A DNA stretch of 64,000 bases from Chloroflexota bacterium. GTDB taxonomy: Bacteria; Chloroflexota; Dehalococcoidia; Lucifugimonadales; UBA3495. Every line of letters begins with the position of its first letter. The first letter of the stretch is position 1. This document shows, one piece after another, positions 51,445-59,268 of this stretch. The position numbers were made by a program, and so were the translations under genes. Under the pieces are notes generated by a model. The model searched no databases and had not been told where the DNA came from. It saw only the letters and a list, made by a program, of their open reading frames with translations. The stretch is from assembly GCA_028875055.1 (NCBI GenBank), contig JAPPGG010000045.1:1-64000 (forward strand). The letters are read 5' to 3'.

Positions 51445-52248
51445 CTACTCAGCGTCAACACCTTCTTCATTGAAAACGGACCGGGCGATGCGCATTGCGG
51501 TGCGGGTGTTGAAATACCCGCCGTAGAGAGTCAGCTGAATGAAGACTTCCATTATCTCCGCGGGGGTCATCCCAACGCGGAGGCAACCTGAAATTCTGCG
51601 TCGCAACTGGCGATCGTAGTGTCCCATAACCGTCATGGCTACCAGGGCGCACATGGACCTGTCTCTTGCGTCCAGGTAGGGTCGGCTGAAAATCGCTCCC
51701 CAGTTGTACTCGTTGATCAACCTTTCCAGGTACATCTCCGGAGTATTGGGATCATCGGTGTAATAGATCGTGATGTCCCCCATGTGAGCTTCGTGGACTC
51801 CAATGCCCTTGCGGTGAAGTTCATCGGCATCCAATGAAGTATCGTACACGGTGGTGGGCGTCAGCTGGATGCCCCTCTCTTCAAAGATCTCCTTGGCAAT
51901 GGACATAGCCGATTCCACTGCCGGTACGCCGGCATAGAAGGTCATCTGGATAAATATCTCAACGACTTCTTCCGGACTCATGCCCACGTTGAGGGCCCGC
52001 TCGAGGTGGCGGCGCAGGAGATGCAGGTGACCGAGAGTCAACAGGGCCGAAAGAGTGCAAAGACAGCGCTGCTTCAAATTGAGCTCGTCCCTGACCCAGA
52101 TGGAACCAAAGAGAGCCTCGTCAACAATACGCTTCAGGTCAGGCGCCAGCTGGTCTATGCCAGGGAGGGTGAAGTGCCGAAAGTCCCCCGCGGCCATGGT
52201 GTCACGCATTTGCAATCCGCGGTTGAACCGTTCTTCCAGAGAGGACAT
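51445..52248 (-). CDS. Two-domain carboxymuconolactone decarboxylase-family protein
   Basis: This 267-residue protein contains two CMD domains in tandem, each with the pattern of LNLKQRCLCTLSALLTLGH...ERALNVGMSPEEVVEIFIQMTFYAGVPAVESA (first) and DARDRSMCALVAMTVMGHYDRQLRRRISGCLRVGMTPAEIMEVFIQLTLYGGYFNTRTA (second). The Cys-x-His chemistry of AhpD is absent. AAGGAG is five bases before the ATG. It heads the leftward operon with the hydrolase-fold and PrpD-like genes, which suggests breakdown of an aromatic-derived acid. Confidence 0.92.
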   Translation of the reverse strand: MSSLEERFNRGLQMRDTMAAGDFRHFTLPGIDQLAPDLKRIVDEALFGSIWVRDELNLKQRCLCTLSALLTLGHLHLLRRHLERALNVGMSPEEVVEIFIQMTFYAGVPAVESAMSIAKEIFEERGIQLTPTTVYDTSLDADELHRKGIGVHEAHMGDITIYYTDDPNTPEMYLERLINEYNWGAIFSRPYLDARDRSMCALVAMTVMGHYDRQLRRRISGCLRVGMTPAEIMEVFIQLTLYGGYFNTRTAMRIARSVFNEEGVDAE

Positions 52249-52309
52249 ATTTGCTCCTTGCAGTGATTTGAAGGCAGCCTAAATGGAGCTACCTGAATTA
52301 CATACCCAT

Positions 52310-52315
52310 ATTATA
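52310..52315 (-). promoter_or_regulatory. Possible -10 element upstream of the CMD operon
   Basis: A perfect TATAAT is read on the minus strand 61 bases before the start codon. The nearest -35-like hexamer, TTGACC, is only 14 bases away, so spacing is poor and the promoter is uncertain. Confidence 0.35.
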
Positions 52316-52404
52316 TCGCAACGCAAGAGGGTCAATAGCCCCATCACCTGTCATCTGGCTATATTCCACCCACTGGCTGCGAACACTTGTGAAGCTTCCG
52401 GGCC

Positions 52405-53349
52405 CTAGGCCCCGGACATAACCTCTTCGGCGAACCATTCGAGCCTTTCCAGGGAACGGTTCAGGTCATTTCCCCGGATGTCGAATATGATGCAGCTGAC
52501 CCCGATGTCCTCATAGGTCTGGATGTCCTGCAGCATTTGCTCCGGTTCACCGGAAAACCGCCGGCGGACTGCACCGGAGGGAGTTGAGCCCGCATCGTAC
52601 AGGGGCGCCTTCATGGATACCTCGATCTCCCCAGGATTCCTGGAGCAATCCTCGGCATACCGGTGAAGCAGGCCAATGTTCTGGGCCAGTTCCTCGGGCT
52701 CGAGGGGCGCGGCGGGAATGGCGCCCACCGGATGCCAACCGTTTCCCAGCCGGGCGGCGCGGCGAATGGCGGCGCGGCTCTGGCCGCCAACCCAAATGGG
52801 TGGATGGGGCTGCTGCACCGGCTTGGGCAGGAAATGGATATCGGAAAAACGGCAGTACTTCCCTTCAAAGGAAGGTTCATCGCTGGTCCAGAGTTCCTTA
52901 AACGCGCGGATGTACTCGTTGGTAACGGCGCCCCGCTCCGCAAATGGCGGGGCACCCAGCGCCTCAAACTCCTCCTCCATCCAGCCCACACCAACTCCGA
53001 GAGTCAATCGGCCGCCGGACAAGACATCCAGAGTGGCCAGAATCTTCGCGGCCAGCAGCGGGTTGCGGTATGGGACAATCATCACGCTGGGAATGAGGCG
53101 AATGCTCCGGGTGATGCCCGCCAGGTAGGTAAGAAGGGTAAGTTGTTCGAGGTACTCGGCGGCGCCTCCAGCGTGAAAACTGCCATCTGCAGTGTAAGGA
53201 TAGGGGGAGTTTATCTCCCTAGGCACCAGGATATGGTCACCGGCCACCATGCAGTAGAAGCCCAGTTCATCGCCCTTCCTGGCTATGGCAGCCAGGGGTT
53301 CCGGCCTGGCTGTGGGGCCGCTGTTTGGCAAGTAGAATCCAAATCGCAT
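52405..53349 (-). CDS. LLM-class F420-dependent oxidoreductase
   Basis: This 314-residue protein is a luciferase-like monooxygenase family TIM barrel: MRFGFYLPNSGP, VAGDHILVP, GGRLTLGVGVGWMEEEFEALG and PIWVGGQSRAAIRRAARLGNGWHPV. The family uses F420 or FMN to oxidise or reduce small organic substrates. Its closest pattern is the TIGR03619-like F420 group. GGAGG is six bases before the ATG at 53349. Expansion of this family is common in SAR202-like bacteria and Actinobacteria. Confidence 0.92.
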   Translation of the reverse strand: MRFGFYLPNSGPTARPEPLAAIARKGDELGFYCMVAGDHILVPREINSPYPYTADGSFHAGGAAEYLEQLTLLTYLAGITRSIRLIPSVMIVPYRNPLLAAKILATLDVLSGGRLTLGVGVGWMEEEFEALGAPPFAERGAVTNEYIRAFKELWTSDEPSFEGKYCRFSDIHFLPKPVQQPHPPIWVGGQSRAAIRRAARLGNGWHPVGAIPAAPLEPEELAQNIGLLHRYAEDCSRNPGEIEVSMKAPLYDAGSTPSGAVRRRFSGEPEQMLQDIQTYEDIGVSCIIFDIRGNDLNRSLERLEWFAEEVMSGA

Positions 53350-53425
53350 TTGGGGCCTCCGCCGCAGATTGCCGCATAAATATAAACTTAACCAGCCACC
53401 ATGTCTATTGGAATCCGATGCACGC

Positions 53426-53621
53426 CAGGGCAATCGCGTTTTAATTGAATGTCATGCTGAGCGAAGCCGAAGCATCTAAAATCTATCCCTGGAACCACCT
53501 TCACTACCCGCAGCCGGGCTGAGGATGAGGACTTCAGGCCCTTCGGCAAGCTCAGGGCGACATGACTTCTCCCCACCGAATTGTGCCCCCTGTAGCCTGA
53601 TTCTATAGTGCAATTGCCCTG
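53426..53621. repeat. Full-length MITE-like copy B with 10-bp target duplication
   Basis: This 196-bp element begins CAGGGCAATCGCGTTTTAAT and ends GCAATTGCCCTG. CGATGCACGC flanks it at 53416-53425 and 53622-53631, a perfect 10-bp duplication. It aligns along its length with the copy at 20186-20382. It carries no gene. Confidence 0.9.
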
Positions 53622-53836
53622 CGATGCACGCAAATGTTCAGAGTCGATGAGTTACGGTGGCTTGGAAGGCATTAATCGGGTCTGCGCCGGAATCCAGCAA
53701 GGCTAACGGTGCAGGCAGGCCAAACGTAGCAAGGATTTCTGCATACCGGCTTTCCCGGGTATGAGGGGCTGGCTGGCACGGGATTGGCACCAACCCTGAA
53801 CTCTTTCCGAAGCGCTATAGGCCAGGGTAAAAGGGC

Positions 53837-53858
53837 AGCCCGGCCAAATGGCCGGGCT
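53837..53858 (-). terminator. Hairpin downstream of the ABM-domain gene
   Basis: AGCCCGGCC pairs perfectly with GGCCGGGCT around AAAT. Read leftward it is followed by GCCCTTTTA, a short T-tract, 40 bases after the ABM gene's stop codon. It is a weak to moderate terminator. The spacer 53632-53836 shows nothing else. Confidence 0.5.
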
Positions 53859-53897
53859 GAAGCTTGCCGTGATTGGCGAGGGGACAGGCCCACGGGT

Positions 53898-54197
53898 TCA
53901 GTTGTCGGTGGAACTGATTTCGAAGTGCTTGACCCAGTATTCGCCCCGGTACAGGTGCTCCATTTCCCTGGCAACGTTCTGCCGAAACTCACCCGTCTCG
54001 TAGGCCCGCAGGTCATCGAGAGTCTCCCAGATACTTACGCTGATGCCTTCGTCCGGGTCTTCAGTACCACGAAGCAACTGCCTCTCTTTCAAGCCCTTGA
54101 TGTCGCCTGAAGCTCCGGCCAGACGCTCGTGGTAGTGCCTTTCGTATTCTTCCCAGCTTCCGGGGCGCAGCTTGCCCCAAACCATTCGGATAAACAT
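53898..54197 (-). CDS. Antibiotic biosynthesis monooxygenase (ABM)-domain protein
   Basis: This 99-residue protein fits the dimeric alpha/beta-barrel (ABM) fold: MFIRMVWGKLRPGSWEEYERHYHERL, LLRGTEDPDEGISVSIWETLDDLRAYET, REMEHLYRGEYWVKHFE. Members act as cofactor-free quinone monooxygenases, heme-degrading enzymes or simply bind small molecules. AGGAG eight bases before the ATG at 54197 sets the start. It lies downstream of the FAD oxidase gene on the same strand but 180 bases away. Confidence 0.8.
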   Translation of the reverse strand: MFIRMVWGKLRPGSWEEYERHYHERLAGASGDIKGLKERQLLRGTEDPDEGISVSIWETLDDLRAYETGEFRQNVAREMEHLYRGEYWVKHFEISSTDN

Positions 54198-54378
54198 TGC
54201 CACTTCTCCTGACGTTGGTTAATAGCCAGGCGGTCGTGCGATGACCGCCTGTTAAACATGATAACACCATGCGGGCAGGCTATACAGTTTGAAGGCCCCA
54301 TTGAAATGTGAAGATTCCGGAAGAACCCTGCGAATCCCAACTACTTCCAACGCGCTCCTGTTCCCGCCGGATATTCGC

Positions 54379-55545
54379 TCACGCCAGAACGCGGTAACGA
54401 TAGCGCGACAGTATCAGGTCGTTTTCCTCAAAGCGGCTGAATCGCAATGGAGCAAGATCGAAGGACGCCGCGCTGCCGTCCAGAATAAGTTCGGCCATCG
54501 CCTGCCCGATTGAGGGCGCCAGCTTGAATCCATGCCCGCTGAAACCGACCATGCAGTAGAGCCCTTCCACGCCTGGCACCCGGTCCAGTATGGGGTGCCA
54601 GTCGGGCGTTGTCGTGAACAGCCCGGACCAGCCACCCCTCAAATAGGACTGGTCCATGGCGGGCATTCGCCGTATCAACCTGGACATGGCGTCGGCGGCC
54701 TCAGCCTGATCTATGCCCTTTTCATAGTTTTCCAGTTCAACCTCCTCCTCGGCGTAGCCCACCATGGTGAGAGTGGGGCTTTCCGGCCGGAAGGAAAATG
54801 ACTGGGCAATGTCTCCTACTATGGGGTGCTCTGGCAGCAGCCCCGGCGGCCGGGTAACCATCGCAACCTGGTGCCTGACGGGTATGAGGGGAAACTCCAC
54901 ACCGGTCCCCGTCATCAGTTTGTTGGACCAGGGACCGGCGGCAACCACCGCAACAGAGGTTGCCACTCTGCCCTGATCGGTCAGGACTGCCTGGACCCGC
55001 CCACCACCAATTTCAACCCCGGTGACGTTGGAACGGGTGGATACCTGGGCGCCGAGTTCCTGCGCCCTGGCAGCCAGGGAGGTGGTAACCAAATAGGGAT
55101 TGGCGTAGCCGGATTGGGGTTCCCAGGCCAGGCTCTCGCCTTCGAACGCCGAAAACATGGGGGCCAGGCCGCGAAGTTCCTCAGGAGAGACCAGGGCAAC
55201 ATCAATGCCGAGGTCCTGCTGCATGGCAATGTTCAGTTCCAGGCTGGGCCGGTCAATTTCCTCGACGACCACGAGATAGCCGGTTTTCACGAACCCTGAG
55301 TCTCCGCCAACCTGTTCGCTGAAGTTCGCGTAAACCTGGAGGCTGCTCCATGCCATGGAAGCGGTTATGGGATTGGAATAGTGCATCCGGCAAATGGCCT
55401 GGGACAGGCCGGTGGAACCCGCGCCAAGAACGCTGCGCTCCAGGAGCAGGGTATCGGTAGTACCCATTTTTGCCAGGTAGTAGAGCAGGCTGCAGCCCAT
55501 AACGCCGCCACCGATTACCACCGCGTCGGCTGTGTTCTTCATCAT
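54379..55545 (-). CDS. FAD-dependent amine oxidoreductase (DAO/sarcosine oxidase type)
   Basis: This 388-residue protein is a DAO-fold flavoenzyme: VVIGGGVMGCSLLYYLA for FAD binding, RSVLGAGSTGLSQAICR, VAVVAAGPWSNKL and the C-terminal GLYCMVGFSGHGFKLAPSIGQAMAELI. The family oxidises secondary or tertiary amines such as sarcosine or dimethylglycine, or D-amino acids. GGGAGG seven bases before the ATG at 55545 sets the start. EtfAB in this window could accept its electrons if it is a dehydrogenase rather than an oxidase. Confidence 0.9.
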   Translation of the reverse strand: MMKNTADAVVIGGGVMGCSLLYYLAKMGTTDTLLLERSVLGAGSTGLSQAICRMHYSNPITASMAWSSLQVYANFSEQVGGDSGFVKTGYLVVVEEIDRPSLELNIAMQQDLGIDVALVSPEELRGLAPMFSAFEGESLAWEPQSGYANPYLVTTSLAARAQELGAQVSTRSNVTGVEIGGGRVQAVLTDQGRVATSVAVVAAGPWSNKLMTGTGVEFPLIPVRHQVAMVTRPPGLLPEHPIVGDIAQSFSFRPESPTLTMVGYAEEEVELENYEKGIDQAEAADAMSRLIRRMPAMDQSYLRGGWSGLFTTTPDWHPILDRVPGVEGLYCMVGFSGHGFKLAPSIGQAMAELILDGSAASFDLAPLRFSRFEENDLILSRYRYRVLA

Positions 55546-55634
55546 CTCCGAACCTCCCGGAACATGGCAAGCTGAGGCAATTTTTTCCGAACAGTTGGGC
55601 CACTCGCGCTCTTCCACCGCCCTTAACAACAACA

Positions 55635-55657
55635 ACCCCCGGCTTGCCACCGGGGGT
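55635..55657 (-). terminator. Hairpin after the Zn-ribbon gene
   Basis: ACCCCCGG pairs perfectly with CCGGGGGT around a 7-base loop. Read leftward it is followed by TGTTGTTGTT, a broken T-tract. It lies 45 bases after the stop codon at 55702 and should separate that gene from the FAD oxidoreductase gene. Confidence 0.6.
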
Positions 55658-55701
55658 CGAACCGTTAAAGTCGGAGTGCGCCCTACGCAGGCGAGCCGAA
55701 C

Positions 55702-55998
55702 CTAGCGATAATTGCTTTCTCGCATAGAGCTGAAGCAATCACTGCAATAAACCGGGCGGTCACCCCTGGGCCGGAAGGGCACCATAGTGTCCACGCCACA
55801 CTGGGCACAAACGGCTGGGTGCATTTCCCTGGGGCCCCCATCGAAAGACCTCTGGGACTTCCGGACCTGGCGACACTCGGGGCAACGCCGGGGTTCATTG
55901 GTAAAGCCACGGGAAGCGAAGAATTCCTGCTCCCCGACTGTAAAGGTGAATTCGGCTGCGCATTCCACGCAGACCAAGGTCTTATCTGACAGCGCCAA
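55702..55998 (-). CDS. Double zinc-ribbon protein
   Basis: This 98-residue protein has two zinc ribbons: CVEC...CPEC (the first with FTVGEQEFFASRGFTNEPRRCPEC, typical of the CxxC/trx-type small zinc-binding family) and CAQC...CSDC. It starts with TTG, set by GGAGG seven bases upstream. Such proteins are common in Dehalococcoidia and Planctomycetes and have no settled role; RNA or DNA binding and zinc storage are possible. Confidence 0.85.
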   Translation of the reverse strand: MALSDKTLVCVECAAEFTFTVGEQEFFASRGFTNEPRRCPECRQVRKSQRSFDGGPREMHPAVCAQCGVDTMVPFRPRGDRPVYCSDCFSSMRESNYR

Positions 55999-56272
55999 CT
56001 GCCGACCTCCTCAAAAAAAGATTTGGCCTGGTCGAGGTCATCCGGCGTCAGCGCAACTGAGGCAACTACCCACGGGAAAAAACCTTAACTCATTCCGCAG
56101 TCGATTATAGCAGATGGTTTACCCGTATGGAATCGGCTGTCCGGGTCGGAATCTGGCGATTCAACCCTTCGGCCTGTCCTGAACCCTGAACGCCAGGGAT
56201 TCCCAACGCTCCCAGATACCAGGCGGGCGAGACCTGAGCCAGGCCTGACCCTTGCTCGAAGGGCAAACAGGC

Positions 56273-56779
56273 CTAGAGCCCAGGCGTCAACTGCCTCGTT
56301 GCCAGTTCATTGTCCAGCAGAAGCAGGCTGCTGAAATCCTCGCCAATCATGCGCAGCTTGGCAATTATGTCAGCGGCCGTTTTCTCCTCCTCAATCTGCT
56401 CGGTAATGAAGGCCTGCAGGTGAACCTGGGTCGGATAATCGCTTTGCTGGGAGGCCAGTTCGTAAAGCCGGTTAATCAGGCGGCTGACTTCCTGCTCGTG
56501 GGCCAGGGTAGCCTCCATGACATCGAGGACGGAGCCGAATTCTACCGTGGGCTGCTCTATGGGAAGGAGGGTCACTCTTCCCTGCCTGTCCTGCACGAAG
56601 TCGAAGAGATTCATCGCATGCGCGTACTCTTCCTGACTCTGAATTCGCAGCCAGTGAGCAAACCCGGGCAAATCCTCAGAATCGCAATAGGCCGACATTG
56701 AGAGGTACAGGTAAGAGGCGTAGAACTCTTCATTTATGTGCCGATTCAGCGCTTCCTGAATGGTCTGGTTTAAAGCCAT
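56273..56779 (-). CDS. Ferritin
   Basis: This 168-residue four-helix protein is a non-heme ferritin: NRHINEEFYASYLYLSMSAYCD, FAHWLRIQSQEEYAHAMNLFDFV (EExxH ferroxidase pattern as EEYAH), ATLAHEQEVSRLI and ITEQIEEEKTAADI. It stores iron as a 24-mer in the cytoplasm. A perfect TATAAT is read on the minus strand just upstream (about 56812-56817), without a clear -35. Confidence 0.95.
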   Translation of the reverse strand: MALNQTIQEALNRHINEEFYASYLYLSMSAYCDSEDLPGFAHWLRIQSQEEYAHAMNLFDFVQDRQGRVTLLPIEQPTVEFGSVLDVMEATLAHEQEVSRLINRLYELASQQSDYPTQVHLQAFITEQIEEEKTAADIIAKLRMIGEDFSSLLLLDNELATRQLTPGL

Positions 56780-57145
56780 AGGGGGAACTCCAAGGTCAAG
56801 AATGTCCGTACATTCATTATATAACAGGCGGCCAATTCAGAGTTGGTGACGGATTTGCCAATAGCCCTGTTTCGAACTACGTGGCTGCCAGGCAGCTGTC
56901 CGGGCAAGCGGGTGTTGTTTGGAGTCGGGCAGGGGGTAGCGAGGGTTTTTCAGGCCGGGCGTTCTTCCTGCAATCGTCTGTCCGGTCCGCGAAGACCGGA
57001 AGCGCAGACAAATGGAAGAGTATGGACTTGCCAACTTGCAAAGGTTATATTATCTGCGGCCCGAGGCCAAGCAGAAATACAGGGCCTGGCCAGAAGTGCA
57101 GCTACAAGACGAACGAAGTTTTCAAGGAAAGCAAGGAGGAAGCCC

Positions 57146-57511
57146 ATGAAGGTCGTCAAGATCAGTTCCGTGCCCACCGAAGAGGCAACCAGCGCGCTGT
57201 TTACCGGCAATATTGTTACCAGGCAGGCCCCATTCGAGGCCGGGGACAGCAACAATTTCAACTTTGGCGTGGTCAGCTTCAGCGCTGGCTCCCGCAACAA
57301 GTTCCACAAGCATAGCGGCGACCAGATTCTGATCGTCACCGAAGGCACGGGCACAGTGGCCACGGACGATGAAGAGGTCGAAATCACCGTCGGCGATGTG
57401 GTAATAATTCCGGCCGGCGAGAATCACTGGCACGGCGCCCCGGGTGACACTGCCATGGCGCACATAACCGTCACGGTCAAGGGCAGTCAGACCGAGCAGA
57501 CCGAACCCTAG
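57146..57511 (+). CDS. Cupin-domain protein
   Basis: This 121-residue single-domain cupin has both cupin motifs: FSAGSRNKFHKHSGDQILIVTEGTG (metal ligands H-x-H and Glu) and VGDVVIIPAGENHWHGA. Related small cupins are dioxygenases, isomerases or sensors. AAGGAGG six bases before the ATG sets the start. The region 56780-57145 upstream holds no gene. A bidirectional terminator follows. Confidence 0.9.
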   Translation: MKVVKISSVPTEEATSALFTGNIVTRQAPFEAGDSNNFNFGVVSFSAGSRNKFHKHSGDQILIVTEGTGTVATDDEEVEITVGDVVIIPAGENHWHGAPGDTAMAHITVTVKGSQTEQTEP

Positions 57512-57540
57512 CCCCTTCCCAGGTCAATTGGGCGAAAACA

Positions 57541-57567
57541 GGGCCCCGGCGTTAGTTGCCGGGGCCC
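57541..57567. terminator. Bidirectional terminator between convergent genes
   Basis: GGGCCCCGGC and GCCGGGGCCC form a perfect 10-bp stem with a 7-base loop. The plus side is followed by TTCTTGT and the minus side by TGTTTTCG, so it can serve both the cupin gene and the convergent dehydrogenase gene. Confidence 0.8.
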
Positions 57568-57605
57568 TTCTTGTGGCGAGGTTCAGGTCCCTACGGGAGA
57601 CGTGG

Positions 57606-58502
57606 TCAGCATCCGTCCTGCCCGTCCTGAACATATTGCGACAGCAACCTGATGGTCTCGGTGAAGGTGCGTTCCCGGTCACGGGACTCGGGAAATTCCT
57701 CGCCCAACGGGGTGCTGCCAATGAAGCGGTACATTTCCGCGACCCCTTCGAACAGGTGCGGCGTCATTCCCAGATGCGCGAAGGTGTCACGGATTTCTTC
57801 CATTTCGCTGACCCACCTGCGGGAGCGGGGAGGGACCGTAGGGATGGTGCGCTCCATCCTCTGCAGAACGGAGGACTGTCCGGAGCGAAACTCTTCCAGC
57901 AGGGGTTCAGTAAGGCCCATGAGTTCAGCTGCCATCAACAGCTCGGAATAGAGGGCCCAGGACCCTTTCGTCATTGCGGCGTAGCACATCTTGATGCCCG
58001 AGGCCTGACCAACCTCCCCGTCCAGCCTGATGACGGTCAATCCAAAGTCGTTAAGCTGCTCGAATTCGGCCGCCTGCTCTCCCGAAGCGTAGAAATGGGG
58101 ACTGTAATCGGGGCGGGGCGGGCCGCCGATGATCGAGACATCCACGAAGCGGCCGCCAGAGCCGGTGATGACAGGCTCCATTTCGCGGGTAAGCTGGGGG
58201 GCGATGGCATTGCACTCGGCGAACAGGGTATCCGAGCCGGTGGACTTGATGGCATCGGCCACTTCCCGGCAAAGTGAAGGGACTGCGGCGGACACGGTCA
58301 TGGACATTATGAGGTCCGATTGGGCCACCAGTTCCTCCACATTCTCCACGTCCCTGATGCCCGCCTTCTGGGAGAGCGCGCGAGTTCTTTCGCTCCTACC
58401 GGACAGGCAGGTAATGACGTCAAGTTCGTTCTCTCGCAAGCGCTGACCAACGGCGTGGCCCATATCTCCCGGGCTCAAGATAGCAACAGTATTGATTTCC
58501 AT
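57606..58502 (-). CDS. 6-phosphogluconate-dehydrogenase-like oxidoreductase with DUF1932 domain
   Basis: This 298-residue protein has an N-terminal NAD-binding domain (ILSPGDMGHAVGQRL) of the 3-hydroxyisobutyrate dehydrogenase group and a helical C-terminal domain of the DUF1932 type, with the catalytic Lys region ASGIKMCYAAMTKGSWAL. Such proteins oxidise or reduce hydroxy acids or imines. The promoter at 58539 drives it. It sits divergent from the HerA-like pair. Confidence 0.87.
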   Translation of the reverse strand: MEINTVAILSPGDMGHAVGQRLRENELDVITCLSGRSERTRALSQKAGIRDVENVEELVAQSDLIMSMTVSAAVPSLCREVADAIKSTGSDTLFAECNAIAPQLTREMEPVITGSGGRFVDVSIIGGPPRPDYSPHFYASGEQAAEFEQLNDFGLTVIRLDGEVGQASGIKMCYAAMTKGSWALYSELLMAAELMGLTEPLLEEFRSGQSSVLQRMERTIPTVPPRSRRWVSEMEEIRDTFAHLGMTPHLFEGVAEMYRFIGSTPLGEEFPESRDRERTFTETIRLLSQYVQDGQDGC

Positions 58503-58538
58503 TGAGGGTACTTCTCCTGGGTAAAATTGAAGGAGAGA

Positions 58539-58547
58539 ATTATAGCA
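58539..58547 (-). promoter_or_regulatory. Extended -10 promoter of the dehydrogenase gene
   Basis: On the minus strand TGCTATAAT is a perfect extended -10 (TATAAT at 58539-58544). No strong -35 is present. Initiation would occur near 58532, about 30 bases before the start codon. Confidence 0.6.
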
Positions 58548-58634
58548 TGGGCAAGTTTATGTTAACGTGACGGGGTTGCCGGAAAGGACCCCCCTTGTGA
58601 CACTTGATACTGACGACAGGCGCCCTGACCGGGT

Positions 58635-58640
58635 TATAAT
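58635..58640 (+). promoter_or_regulatory. Probable -10 element of the HerA-like operon
   Basis: TATAAT is perfect and lies 49 bases before the start codon of the HAS-barrel gene. The best -35-like sequence, CTGACG, is 19 bases upstream and weak. Confidence 0.45.
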
Positions 58641-58689
58641 TGCAATTCGGGGCGCTGCCTACATCAGAGAGGGATAAAACAAGCGAACA

Positions 58690-59268
58690 ATGTCTCAGCG
58701 GGTGGGGGAAATCATTGGGGCGGATTCTCGGGCGCTGACCGTGCAGTGTTACGAGTTGTACGGCGCGCCGCCATTGGGGACATTCCTGTCCGTTGGAGAT
58801 CCGCCCGCGATTGCGGTGGTGCAGTCCATACGTACGGAACCCCTGGACCCCAGCCGACCAGTAATTGCCCGGGGTAGAGACGCCCGCACACTGGACGACA
58901 TTTACCGGGAGAATCCTCAACTGGAGCGTCTCTTGACCACGCGGCTGGAGGCTTTGATCGTAGGGCACGAGACAGGCGGCAGGCTGGTGCAACTGCTGCC
59001 GCCTGCGCCACCCCCCATCCACGCCTTTGTGGCCGTCTGTCCCCGGGATCTGGTGGCCAGGTTCACGGAAAACCTGGAATTCACCAGGTTCCTGCTGAAC
59101 TCGGGTCCCCCCATGGCGGACGAAGTAATGGTTGCCTGCCTGCGCGAAGCCTACACAAGTCGAGAGGAAGGGGAAGAGTTCCTCAAGCAGGCCGGACAGA
59201 CTCTTTCCAGGGAAATGGCCGGCGACTCTGCCCGCCTGAGTTCTATCCTGAGGAGGGCGCGGCTTTGA
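58690..59268 (+). CDS. HAS-barrel-like partner of a HerA-type ATPase
   Basis: This 192-residue protein opens with a small barrel-like segment (RVGEIIGADSRALTVQCYELYGAPPLGTFLSVGD, AIAVVQSIRTEP) resembling the HAS-barrel that precedes HerA ATPase cores, then a helical region ending in EEFLKQAGQTLSREM. Its stop overlaps the TTG start of the ATPase gene by four bases (TTGA), so the two products are made together and probably form a complex. It is not NurA, the usual nuclease partner of HerA. Confidence 0.7.
   Translation: MSQRVGEIIGADSRALTVQCYELYGAPPLGTFLSVGDPPAIAVVQSIRTEPLDPSRPVIARGRDARTLDDIYRENPQLERLLTTRLEALIVGHETGGRLVQLLPPAPPPIHAFVAVCPRDLVARFTENLEFTRFLLNSGPPMADEVMVACLREAYTSREEGEEFLKQAGQTLSREMAGDSARLSSILRRARL

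Noticed and set aside
55702-55998. CRISPR- or toxin-associated role for the double zinc-ribbon protein
   Set aside because: No CRISPR repeats, cas genes or toxin partner are present; the short spaced repeats in the window are mobile elements or hairpins.
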